From Pleomorphochaeta sp963678575 (GTDB lineage: Bacteria > Spirochaetota > Spirochaetia > Sphaerochaetales > Sphaerochaetaceae): 64,000 bases of DNA. Below are positions 24,812 to 33,619 of this stretch, piece after piece. Both the position numbers and the translations under genes were made by a program. Within the stretch, counting starts at the first letter, position 1. Each line of letters begins with the position of its first letter. The notes under the pieces were generated by a model. It did no database searches, had not been told where the DNA came from, and saw only the letters and a list, made by a program, of their open reading frames with translations. The stretch spans positions 248,001 to 312,000 of the forward strand of contig CAXXHV010000001.1 in assembly GCA_963678575.2 (NCBI GenBank). The letters run 5' to 3'.

Positions 24812-25189
24812 ATGGAATTTAAACAGAATGATATTCCAATTTATATGCAGATAGCTAAAGGTTTAGAAGATAATATTTTTACAGGAATCTACAGAGAAGG
24901 AGAACAAATTCCTTCTACAACTGAGATGGCTGTTGGATATAGTTTAAATCCAGCTACGGTATTGAAAGGAATGAATCTTCTTGTTCAAGAAGAAATTATT
25001 TATAAGAAGCGAGGTGTTGGCATGTTTGTAAATGAAGGTGCTAGAGACAAAATAAAAATTAAACGGATGAGTTCATTTAAGCAAGGTTTTATTGAACCTA
25101 TGGTTAAAGAAGCTAAGTATCTTGGCTTTAATAAAGAAGATATAATTGAATTAATAGGAAAGGAAATTGATCATGAAATTAGAGGTTAA
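24812..25189 (+). CDS. GntR-family transcriptional regulator (YtrA subfamily)
   Basis: This 125-aa protein has an N-terminal winged helix (about 10-78: PIYMQIAKGLEDNIFTG, GEQIPSTTEMAVGYSLNPAT, KKRGVGMFV) and a short helical tail, the size and form of YtrA-type GntR regulators. These are usually encoded with, and repress, ABC efflux systems. It overlaps the ATPase gene by 17 bases. AAAGGAT precedes the start. Confidence 0.88.
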   Translation: MEFKQNDIPIYMQIAKGLEDNIFTGIYREGEQIPSTTEMAVGYSLNPATVLKGMNLLVQEEIIYKKRGVGMFVNEGARDKIKIKRMSSFKQGFIEPMVKEAKYLGFNKEDIIELIGKEIDHEIRG

Positions 25190-26015
25190 CAATATTTCTA
25201 AAGATTTCAAAAGTGTAAAAGCTCTTGATGATATCTCACTTGAATTTGAAACTGGTAAAATATATGCTCTTTTAGGAAGAAATGGGGCTGGTAAAAGTAC
25301 TTTAATGAATATTATTACGAATAGAATTTTTCCTAATAACGGAACAATTACTATGGATGGAGAAAATATTTATAATAATGATACTTTAATGAGCAAAATA
25401 TATTTAATGAGCGATGATGATTTTTTTGGTTCTATAAATTCATTACAAGCCTTTAAAATGGCAAAGCATTTTGATTCAAATTTTGACTTTAATTATGCTT
25501 TAGAGCTTTCTAAAGATTTTGAGTTAAATACCAAAACTGATGTTAATAAATTATCTACAGGTTATTTTTCAATTTTTAAAGTAATTTTAGCCTTTTGTTC
25601 AAGTGCTAATTTTATATTATTTGATGAACCTGTTTTAGGATTAGATGCCCCACATAGAGACTTTTTTTATAAATTATTATTATCAAATTTTTTAGAAAAA
25701 CAAGATAATGTTTGTTTTGTTGTAAGTACCCATTTAATTGATGAAATTTCTAATATTGCGCAAGAAGCAATAATTATTGATAGGGGTAAAAATATTTCAC
25801 AAGGATTAGTTGAAGATTTAAGTGCTAGTGTTAGTGAAGTCGTAGGTAGTAAAGAGTTAGTTGAACAAGCAACAAAAAATGCAAAATTATTAGGGACAAC
25901 TAAAGTAGGTAGAGTTTATTCAGCATTTGTAACAGGTGATGTTGAAAAAATCGAAGGAATATCAATAAATAGCGTTGATCTTCAAAGAATGTTTATTGAG
26001 ATAACAAAAGGATAA
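25173..26015 (+). CDS. ABC transporter ATP-binding protein of the GntR-linked efflux system
   Basis: This 280-aa ATPase has Walker A GRNGAGKST (about 36-44) and Walker B FILFDEPVLGLDA, with the switch histidine in STHLIDEI. The signature is unusual, reading LSTGYFSIFK instead of LSGGQ. This looser form is common in YtrB/EcsA-like efflux ATPases. I use the ATG at 25173, eight bases after AAGGAA; a TTG six bases earlier is possible. It pairs with the membrane protein at 26021 and is controlled by the upstream GntR. Confidence 0.82.
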   Translation: MKLEVNNISKDFKSVKALDDISLEFETGKIYALLGRNGAGKSTLMNIITNRIFPNNGTITMDGENIYNNDTLMSKIYLMSDDDFFGSINSLQAFKMAKHFDSNFDFNYALELSKDFELNTKTDVNKLSTGYFSIFKVILAFCSSANFILFDEPVLGLDAPHRDFFYKLLLSNFLEKQDNVCFVVSTHLIDEISNIAQEAIIIDRGKNISQGLVEDLSASVSEVVGSKELVEQATKNAKLLGTTKVGRVYSAFVTGDVEKIEGISINSVDLQRMFIEITKG

Positions 26016-26020
26016 CAAAT

Positions 26021-26821
26021 ATGGATATTAAAAAAACTTATTCTTATTTTTTAAATGAAAATATAAAATCAACTGGCATTGTTTATTCAATTGTTGTAGG
26101 CGCAACTATTTTAATATTTATTTTAGCATTATTTTTGGGTGAACCATTTGTTGCTTCTGATTTAATTGATCTTATTCCCAATTATTTTACAGTTTTAATT
26201 GTAGCTTTTATTTTTGGGATTGTATCAAATAGAAACATGGATTTAGCTTGTAATCAATTTGGAAAAAGCAGAAAAACAGCATATTATTCAAATATATTAG
26301 TTTTGTTTTCAACTTCTTTAATTGCAGCTTTTCTTTTTTCTACTCTAAAATCATTTTTTTATATGGTAGAATATAATTCATATATGCAACTTCGTGATAA
26401 TTTTACTTCATTTGGTTCATATAATAAAGAATTGTTTATCGGATCAAATGTACAATATGTTTCAAGATTTGCATATTGGCTTTATCACTTTTCTTATTAT
26501 ACTTATGTATCCATTTTTGCAATTTCTCTTGGTGTATTTATATATTCATTATGGGTTAGATTAGAGAAACTATATAGGTGGATTGTCTTTTTATTAATTC
26601 CTCTAATTCTTGCTTATTTAGTTCCAAAATTTATAATACATTTCTTAAGTGATAGTAATAGTACTATGAGTTTTATTAATAGATTTATTAATTTTTTTGG
26701 TCTTCAAAATGGATTTTCTTATAAGTTTATTTTTGTATCAACAGTATCAGTAATTATTCCTCTTTTAATTATTGCCTATTTTATTATGCTAAAAAAACCT
26801 CTTTATGGGAAAAAGAAATAA
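26021..26821 (+). CDS. ABC transporter membrane subunit of the GntR-linked system
   Basis: This 266-aa protein has about six hydrophobic helices (around 20-40, 50-68, 85-108, 145-170, 190-208 and 235-258). There are no sequence motifs beyond hydrophobicity and a conserved-looking loop NRNMDLACNQFGKSRKTAYY, as found in ABC-2-like permeases of YtrA-type operons. It starts five bases after the ATPase stop and ends the operon. Confidence 0.7.
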   Translation: MDIKKTYSYFLNENIKSTGIVYSIVVGATILIFILALFLGEPFVASDLIDLIPNYFTVLIVAFIFGIVSNRNMDLACNQFGKSRKTAYYSNILVLFSTSLIAAFLFSTLKSFFYMVEYNSYMQLRDNFTSFGSYNKELFIGSNVQYVSRFAYWLYHFSYYTYVSIFAISLGVFIYSLWVRLEKLYRWIVFLLIPLILAYLVPKFIIHFLSDSNSTMSFINRFINFFGLQNGFSYKFIFVSTVSVIIPLLIIAYFIMLKKPLYGKKK

Positions 26822-26852
26822 TTATTTAATTAATTGATTGTAATATTAATTA

Positions 26853-26905
26853 TACCCCTTTTTGGTAGCAAAAAAATTTTTAAGACTACTATAAGGGGTT
26901 TTTTT
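26853..26905 (+). terminator. Terminator of the GntR/ABC operon
   Basis: ACCCCTT (26854-26860) pairs with AAGGGGT (26893-26899), and inside it GGTAG can pair with CTACT. Seven T follow. Confidence 0.75.
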
Positions 26906-26963
26906 GTGATTTAATCACATATTAACTTAGTTATTTTATTTATATTCTTTAAGAGGTATAATC

Positions 26964-27563
26964 GTGAAAAAGAATAAAGGGAAAAAATTATATAATATCA
27001 GAGAATCCTTTGTACATTTGATGAAAGCTTTTGTTACAAGTAAATACTTAAATAGTGCAAAGAAAAAGGGCTTAATCTCATATTCTTTTCAAGAGAGATT
27101 AATGCTTGCTGTAACAGAGGTAAATGGATGTGCATTATGTTCATATGCTCATACAAAAATGGCCTTGGATGCTGGATTATCTGCTCAAGAAATTAATGAT
27201 TTATTATCTGGAAGCAATCAAGAAGATACTCCTGAAGATGAACTAAATGCAATTCTTTTTGCATCTTATTATGCTGAATGTAGATCTAAGGTTGATAATA
27301 AAATTTGGAATAAGATTGTTAATGAATATGGAATAGAAAAAGCTTTAGGTATTTTAGCTTCTATAAGAATAATTACAGTTGGGAATGTCTATGGAATTGC
27401 TTTAGGGTCTTTTCTTTCTAGATTTAAAAAAGATAAAAGTAAAAGAGATTCTAGAACAAATTTATTTTATGAATTAATTCAATTAATTACAGTAATTCCA
27501 TTTACCATAATTGCACTTATACTTTCATTTATTTTGAGAATTTTTAAGGTATTATTTATTTGA
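26964..27563 (+). CDS. AhpD/carboxymuconolactone-decarboxylase-like protein with C-terminal membrane anchor
   Basis: This 199-aa protein has the AhpD-like peroxidase/reductase motif C-x2-C-x3-H (Cys56, Cys59, His63 in NGCALCSYAHTKMA), usual for CMD-family antioxidant proteins. A strongly hydrophobic segment at about 172-198 should anchor it to the membrane, which is uncommon for the family. It starts with GTG behind AAGAGGT. It may reduce peroxides or act as a disulfide carrier; the reductant is unknown. It converges on the flavoprotein gene at 27552, overlapping by 12 bases. Confidence 0.78.
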   Translation: MKKNKGKKLYNIRESFVHLMKAFVTSKYLNSAKKKGLISYSFQERLMLAVTEVNGCALCSYAHTKMALDAGLSAQEINDLLSGSNQEDTPEDELNAILFASYYAECRSKVDNKIWNKIVNEYGIEKALGILASIRIITVGNVYGIALGSFLSRFKKDKSKRDSRTNLFYELIQLITVIPFTIIALILSFILRIFKVLFI

Positions 27564-28736
27564 TTTATTAATTATTGAGGTTGCAACACTGTAAGAGGTA
27601 GACCAGCAGGCTTGAAGATTATAGCCTCCGCAATCGCCACAAAAATCTAACACTTCTCCACAGAAATATAAATTTTCAATAAGTTTTGATTCTAGAGTTT
27701 TATTATCTACTTCTTTTAAATTTATACCACCTGAAGTTGCCATAGCGCTTTTAATTTGATTTTTTAAGGATATTTCTATTTCCCATCTTTTTAGTTTTTC
27801 GTTGACTAAATTTATTTTCTTATTTGATATATTTGAGCATAAATCATCATTAATATTTAAAGAACTTAATATATAATCGACAAGTCTTGAAGGGAGTTTT
27901 GTTTGATATTTTATGCTAGTAGAAAAAAGTTTATTGCTATTTTCTTTCTTTATTTCTTTATTTAAGTTTAAAAATATAGTTTGATTGAAGTTTGCGAATC
28001 TTGAAATGTCTAAAACAACGGGGCCTGAAATACCAAATTTCGTAAATATTAAATCATCTTGGTTTTTATAAGTTTTTTTCTTATTGTTGATAATATTTGT
28101 AAAAGTTAAGGTAACATCTTTTAATGAAATTCCTTCAATTTTTGAGACATTTTCACTGATAACTTTAAAACTTGATAAGGCTGGTTTTAACTCTACTATT
28201 GAATGTTTGAAGGTTTTAGCGAGAGTGTAACCATCCCCGGTTGACCCTGTTGAAGGATATGAAAGTCCTCCTGTAGCAAGAACTAAATTATCACAATAGT
28301 ATTTTGAATTTACAATAAAGGAATTACTTTCTTTTTCTATTTTTTCAACTTTTGTATTAGTAATAAGTTCATATTTTGCATCAAGTAATAAATCTAATAT
28401 AGATTGTGCATTTTTTGTTTTTGGGAAAATTTTACCATCTTCTCTTGTGATTAAATCAAGTCCTCTTTCAATAAACCAGTTCTGTGTTTTTTCTGGAGAA
28501 AGAATTGAAAAACTTGGTCCTAAAAATTTATTTGCATTATCATAATGTTTTAGAAATTCATAGCTTGTGTTATTACGAGATAGATTACACATTCCTCCAC
28601 CAGAAATTAATAATTTTTTTGCTGGAGAATCCATTTTTTCAATAATTAAAGTATTAATATTATTTTCAGCTAGATTTTTTGCTAAAAATAATCCAGAAGC
28701 TCCACCACCTATGATTATTGTATTATATTTTATCAT
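27552..28736 (-). CDS. FAD-dependent oxidoreductase, HI0933/YhiN family
   Basis: This 394-aa flavoprotein starts with the dinucleotide-binding GGGASGLFLAKNL and has the family segments KLLISGGGMCNLS, LATGGLSYPSTGSTGDGY and the C-terminal GGYNLQACWSTSYSVA. The physiological reaction of this conserved family is not firmly known. Its start overlaps the nuclease gene by four bases (ATGA), so both are in one operon, though no functional link is evident. Confidence 0.88.
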   Translation of the reverse strand: MIKYNTIIIGGGASGLFLAKNLAENNINTLIIEKMDSPAKKLLISGGGMCNLSRNNTSYEFLKHYDNANKFLGPSFSILSPEKTQNWFIERGLDLITREDGKIFPKTKNAQSILDLLLDAKYELITNTKVEKIEKESNSFIVNSKYYCDNLVLATGGLSYPSTGSTGDGYTLAKTFKHSIVELKPALSSFKVISENVSKIEGISLKDVTLTFTNIINNKKKTYKNQDDLIFTKFGISGPVVLDISRFANFNQTIFLNLNKEIKKENSNKLFSTSIKYQTKLPSRLVDYILSSLNINDDLCSNISNKKINLVNEKLKRWEIEISLKNQIKSAMATSGGINLKEVDNKTLESKLIENLYFCGEVLDFCGDCGGYNLQACWSTSYSVATSIINKSNK

Positions 28737-29779
28737 TTATTGATTCCCAATTTATTTAATGTCTCTATTGGAACAAATTGTGTAATTAATTTTATAGTTT
28801 CTTTTTTAATTTCAATTAAAATGTAAATAGAACCTTCTTTTATTATTGTTACAAAACCTTGAGGGGCAATATTTGTAGTAAGATTTGGTTGTACTGAAGA
28901 TCCATCAAAAGAGCCTTTACCTTGAGAAGCCATAAATTCTTTAAATTCCCATAATTTTGTGTTATAAGATCCTTCGATTTGCTCTTCAACATCATCTGGT
29001 AGATTAACAAAGAAATCAATATTCGTAATTTTTTCAACATCGTTTACACTTAGAGCATAATCTTTTAAGTCTTTTTCACCTTTTTTATTTGGTAAAATAA
29101 AACCTATGGCTTTGATTTCTGGTTCTTGATAATCTAATATAACTTTATAGTAATATTTAGGAACAGCAACTTTATTTTCTCCTATTGTTTTATAAGGCCC
29201 ATCAGTTAAAACGGGGCCTGTTGTAACATAGATTTCATAATTATTATCTGCGAAAGTTCTTACGGTTCCTTCTAAATCTGCCCATATTCCTCTATTAAAA
29301 TCAGGAACTTGAGGACTCATATTACTCATATAGAAAGAGTCAGACATTGCTAGTTCACTTTCTTTTTGATCAGCAGCTGGACATAAATGTCCTCTATCAT
29401 AACCACTTTTTTTATAATCATTTAAACTTGCACTTTTAGTTTTAACCAAAGGGTCTTCTTTAAAATTATCTTTCCTTTCAAAAGGCCCATACAATTCATT
29501 TTGAGTTAATTTGTATGCAACATAACTAGCTTGTTCATATTCTTCATTATAGCTCAAGGTATAGCCTGTATGATTTATGATTTGTTCGCCTTCAATTGGT
29601 TTTGGTAATTCTAAGTTATTTATATTTTCTCTTGATAAATTTGTACTTTGTTCTTTATTCCATTCTTCTTCGTTTGGAGCAACAAATAATGAAATAATTG
29701 AGAGTATAATTAATATAAGTATTAATAATAATATATTATTTATAGTTTTCTTTAGTGCTGATTTTTTTCTTTTTGCCAT
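28733..29779 (-). CDS. Secreted or membrane-anchored DNA/RNA non-specific endonuclease (NUC1 family)
   Basis: This 348-aa protein has an N-terminal uncleaved-looking membrane segment (about 13-33) after a lysine-rich start, so the enzyme faces the periplasm. The beta-beta-alpha metal nuclease motif YDRGHLCPAADQ carries the catalytic His131, and Asn162 in DFNRGIW is the metal ligand. The domain spans about 65-280 and the last 60 residues are unassigned. It probably degrades nucleic acids for nutrition, which would fit with the nucleoside-type importer nearby; that link is inferred. Confidence 0.88.
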   Translation of the reverse strand: MAKRKKSALKKTINNILLLILILIILSIISLFVAPNEEEWNKEQSTNLSRENINNLELPKPIEGEQIINHTGYTLSYNEEYEQASYVAYKLTQNELYGPFERKDNFKEDPLVKTKSASLNDYKKSGYDRGHLCPAADQKESELAMSDSFYMSNMSPQVPDFNRGIWADLEGTVRTFADNNYEIYVTTGPVLTDGPYKTIGENKVAVPKYYYKVILDYQEPEIKAIGFILPNKKGEKDLKDYALSVNDVEKITNIDFFVNLPDDVEEQIEGSYNTKLWEFKEFMASQGKGSFDGSSVQPNLTTNIAPQGFVTIIKEGSIYILIEIKKETIKLITQFVPIETLNKLGINK

Positions 29780-29908
29780 AATATTCCTTGTTTATTCGAT
29801 TATAAGCTGTGATTATTGCATTTGATTATTTATTTTAGTCTATAACAATTATAAGTATAATTAAACTATCTTTATTTAGATTTTTTTCAAATTTGCTATA
29901 AAAAATAT

Positions 29909-30811
29909 TTAAAATTTATTTTTTCTAAATAGATATTCTTTTATTATTTTTTTATTTTTGAGTGCTATTATCATGAATAAAAACAGTAGACTAAAAGCCT
30001 CATAATAAGGAGAAATCGGATTTTCATTAGTTTTTATAAAAAGCGGTACTGAAGTAAGTGCTGAATCTTTATAAGTACAAAAAAATGTAATAATAAAATT
30101 ATTTGCGAGATGAATTGCAATAGCTATTTCCAAGCCATTGGTTATTAGAATGCTAAAAGTAGCTAAACTCCCAAATATAAAATAATATAATATTGCTCCT
30201 AAGAAATAAGTATTTAGTTCAGGATTTAATAGATGTGGAACTATAAATAACAATCCAAGAAATATAGAAAGAATTGTCGATAAAAACAGGGAATTTTTTT
30301 TATTTCTTAAAAAATCATAATCTTTAATAATTATTTTTAAAATTATTGCTCTAAATAGTATTTCTTCAGCTATTACTTGAAGAGGGGTTAAAAATAGTGC
30401 AAAAGGGATAAATATAGCTCTTTCTATTGCTTTATTTTTTATATATTCGAAATTATATAAATTAATTAATTTCCCAATTATTATTATTATAATAAAATAA
30501 AAAATAGAAAAAAGTAGTATTTTATAAAACATCTTAAACTTAAAATTATTGCTACTATTACTTAATTTACTTAATTTAATATTATTGATATATTTGAAAC
30601 AGAAATAAAAACCAAGCCACATACATATAAAAGGTATGTTTGATCCAATATAATTATATAATTCAGTATTAATAAAGTTTTTATTTTTATCAAATAAAAA
30701 TGAAATACTTGAATATATATTTATAAAAGAAGAACCAAGTAAAATCCAAAATAATATAATTATGAAGAAGGATAATATCCACCTAAATCTATTGTTTTCA
30801 TGCAATTCCAT
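29909..30811 (-). CDS. CPBP-family intramembrane glutamic endopeptidase (CAAX/Abi type)
   Basis: This 300-aa, very hydrophobic protein has about eight helices. It carries the three family motifs: EEILFRAIIL (Glu-Glu and Arg), a histidine in FIVPHLLNP, and HLANNF near the C-terminus. Substrates of such bacterial proteases are mostly unknown. It is a single gene divergent from addB. Confidence 0.85.
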   Translation of the reverse strand: MELHENNRFRWILSFFIIILFWILLGSSFINIYSSISFLFDKNKNFINTELYNYIGSNIPFICMWLGFYFCFKYINNIKLSKLSNSSNNFKFKMFYKILLFSIFYFIIIIIIGKLINLYNFEYIKNKAIERAIFIPFALFLTPLQVIAEEILFRAIILKIIIKDYDFLRNKKNSLFLSTILSIFLGLLFIVPHLLNPELNTYFLGAILYYFIFGSLATFSILITNGLEIAIAIHLANNFIITFFCTYKDSALTSVPLFIKTNENPISPYYEAFSLLFLFMIIALKNKKIIKEYLFRKNKF

Positions 30812-30934
30812 AAATAATCCTTTTTTACATGATATATGAGTTTATTGATAAATAAAAGGTAATTTATTTTATTAATCAATAGTTGTGTAGTATAATAATA
30901 TTAATAGCTTTTTTGCTTTATAGGAAAATATAAA

Positions 30935-33619
30935 ATGAATAAACAAATAGTTTTTGATGAATTTAATAAAGGCCGAGTATGTGTTTTTCACAACGAGGTT
31001 ATTGCGCGAAGTTTTGCTATTGAATATGCACTTGCTCATGGTGTTATTGAAGCAGAAAAAGCTATTTCTTATGATACTTTTAGAGAATTTTTTTTACCAA
31101 AGCATGATAATTTAACAAAAGTAAACACACAAATGAGGGAGTTTTTTCTAATAGATTTCCTAGAAAATTATAAATTAAAATATCTGATTTGTAATGAATA
31201 TCCTGAAGCTATTAGCAGATTTACATCTTATCTTGTAAATATAATTAAACAATTAAAAGAAGCAATTGAAAGTGATGTTTTTGCTTCATTAGAAGAAGAT
31301 TTTAAATATGATGTAAATCTATTATATCAACAATATTTGATATTCTTAAATAAAAATAATTTATTTGAGCCAAATTATGAAAAACCTTCACTAGAATTTG
31401 CACCACAGGATATATTAGATAAAGAATATACAATTATAAGTGCAGATACAAAAGCTGGGTGTAAGAAATTTATTAATCAAATAAATAATCCTAATTTTAT
31501 TCATTTGCTAAATGTAGAAACGTTAAATGAAGAAGATTCTAGTTTTCAAAATAATTGTAATTTAATATCGTTTAAAAATTGTGATGAATTACAAAATACT
31601 TTGTTTAGAGAAGTAAAAAAATTATTGGATTCAAATATATTAGCTAGAGATATTGCTATTACTTTATGTTCTTTTGATAGTGATATTCAAGAAATAGAAT
31701 TAGGTGCAAAAAAATTTAATATACCTATTTCAAAAGCCAAAGGTTATCCTTTAAGTAAATATCCCGGAGGTAAATATTTAATTTATTTATCTACCTTGTT
31801 TGATAATAATTTTGCTTTAGATGATATGAAAGGTTTTTTCTTAGAAAGAGCTTTCCCTTTCGAAGATATTAGATTTAATAGAAAATTAATAAGATTTGCA
31901 ATTGATGCAAATATAGATCATGGTAGTAATAAATATGAAGCAGATTATTGGATAATAAGATTACAAAAAGAAAAAGAATTGCTAGATTTCTATAAAAAAT
32001 TTAAAACAATTATTATAAAAATTAATAATGTTGATAATATAAATGATTTACAAATAGCATTACATAGTTTAGAGGCTTTACTTTTAAAAAAAGACTTAGG
32101 CTGGAAAGATACTATTGGTGAAAAAAGTTATAGATATGCAATTGATAAATTAGAGAGTGTTAGCACTTCTATGAAATTATGTAATATCCCCTCCATAAAA
32201 CAGCTTTTTAAACAATTTATCAGATTATTAGAAAATGAAACTTATGTAGAACAAGGGAAAAGAGATGGTGTTAGATTATTTGAATATCCATTATCTGCTT
32301 CATTAGATATTCCTTTTCATTTTGTTGTTGAAATCAATAATAAAAGTAGTGAAATAATTGATAAACCACTTTCTTTATTACCTCCTTCGATTGAAGATTT
32401 AGAGTTAAGAAAAGAAGAAGATCTAACAAATACAGTTTTAAAAGATTATTGTTTTAATAGTGGTTTTACTCATTTTTTTTATAGTGAACAAAATTATGAT
32501 GGAGCCCAAATCGCACCTCCTTTTTTCATGGAAAGAAATAAAATAAATAAAAATCCTTTTATTAAATCTTATAAACCATATATTGATGAATTATCCTTAT
32601 GGAATGGTGAAAAAAAGGCTATTCAATTGACTTCATATCAAGCTGTAACTTTGAATAATGCTATGAGAAATGTTTTAGCTTTTAATGATGATGGTTATGT
32701 AAATAATAAAATAGAAAAACAAGTTAATGATGTTTTGTTAGAAAAGATAAAAAATGACCAATTGCTTGATTTTTCAGCAACAAGTATAAATTTATTTCAA
32801 AATTGTCCATATTCTTTTGCTATAAAATATTTATTTAAAGTAGATAAAAAAGAATATAGTGTTGTACCTTATGCTGCAAATGAAGTTGGAACAATTGTTC
32901 ATAAAATATTTGAAGAATTTTTTTATAAGGTTATGGAAGAGGATAAACAATTCTATAGTGGAAATAAAGAAAAATATATTAATTGGTTTAATGAGATAAA
33001 AGATAATCAATTTAATTTGTATTTTGAAGGAGAAAAATCACCACCTATTTCTACGCAGATATATATTCTTGAAAAATACAAAACGCTTGCACAAGATTTT
33101 ATTAATGTTGAAATTAATAAATTTGATACTTGTAAATCAATTGAGATGGAGAAAAAGTATATTTCGAAGGAAATTGTATTAATAAATAATGAGAATTATT
33201 TTTATTCTTTAAACGGAAAAATCGATAGAGTTGTAAATTTAGGAGATGGGACTTATGCTATTGTAGATTATAAAACAGGGCATACTCCTATAGGTTCAAC
33301 TTGGTATAAAAAAGCTTATGAAGAAAAAAGAAGCAGTTTCCCAGATTATCAATTCCCATGTTATAAAAAATTATTGGCTAAAAAAAATATGAATGTAAGT
33401 AATGCTTGTTATTACTCTTCTCAAAAAGGTTCTTATTTAGATATGTGGAAAGAAGGTTTTCCTAAAAATTTAGAGGACATTGATTTAACTTTTGATTATG
33501 TTATGAAAGACATGTTAATTCATATATTAAATGGGGAATTTATGGCAACCCCTTCAGATGATAATTGTCAAAATTGTAATTATAGGCAAGTTTGTAGAAA
33601 AAGGTATTCAACAAAATGA
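30935..33619 (+). CDS. addB: AddB-like subunit of the helicase-nuclease for double-strand break repair
   Basis: This 894-aa protein has an inactivated-helicase-like N-terminal part without a Walker A motif. The C-terminal PD-(D/E)XK nuclease carries Asp778 and Lys780 in AIVDYKTG. Cysteines near residue 645 (FQNCPYSF) and at 878, 881 and 887 (CQNCNYRQVC) would hold the iron-sulfur cluster typical of AddB. Its stop overlaps the addA start (ATGA). Together they resect DNA ends for RecA loading. The missing Walker A makes it closer to RexB than to Bacillus AddB. Confidence 0.85.
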   Translation: MNKQIVFDEFNKGRVCVFHNEVIARSFAIEYALAHGVIEAEKAISYDTFREFFLPKHDNLTKVNTQMREFFLIDFLENYKLKYLICNEYPEAISRFTSYLVNIIKQLKEAIESDVFASLEEDFKYDVNLLYQQYLIFLNKNNLFEPNYEKPSLEFAPQDILDKEYTIISADTKAGCKKFINQINNPNFIHLLNVETLNEEDSSFQNNCNLISFKNCDELQNTLFREVKKLLDSNILARDIAITLCSFDSDIQEIELGAKKFNIPISKAKGYPLSKYPGGKYLIYLSTLFDNNFALDDMKGFFLERAFPFEDIRFNRKLIRFAIDANIDHGSNKYEADYWIIRLQKEKELLDFYKKFKTIIIKINNVDNINDLQIALHSLEALLLKKDLGWKDTIGEKSYRYAIDKLESVSTSMKLCNIPSIKQLFKQFIRLLENETYVEQGKRDGVRLFEYPLSASLDIPFHFVVEINNKSSEIIDKPLSLLPPSIEDLELRKEEDLTNTVLKDYCFNSGFTHFFYSEQNYDGAQIAPPFFMERNKINKNPFIKSYKPYIDELSLWNGEKKAIQLTSYQAVTLNNAMRNVLAFNDDGYVNNKIEKQVNDVLLEKIKNDQLLDFSATSINLFQNCPYSFAIKYLFKVDKKEYSVVPYAANEVGTIVHKIFEEFFYKVMEEDKQFYSGNKEKYINWFNEIKDNQFNLYFEGEKSPPISTQIYILEKYKTLAQDFINVEINKFDTCKSIEMEKKYISKEIVLINNENYFYSLNGKIDRVVNLGDGTYAIVDYKTGHTPIGSTWYKKAYEEKRSSFPDYQFPCYKKLLAKKNMNVSNACYYSSQKGSYLDMWKEGFPKNLEDIDLTFDYVMKDMLIHILNGEFMATPSDDNCQNCNYRQVCRKRYSTK

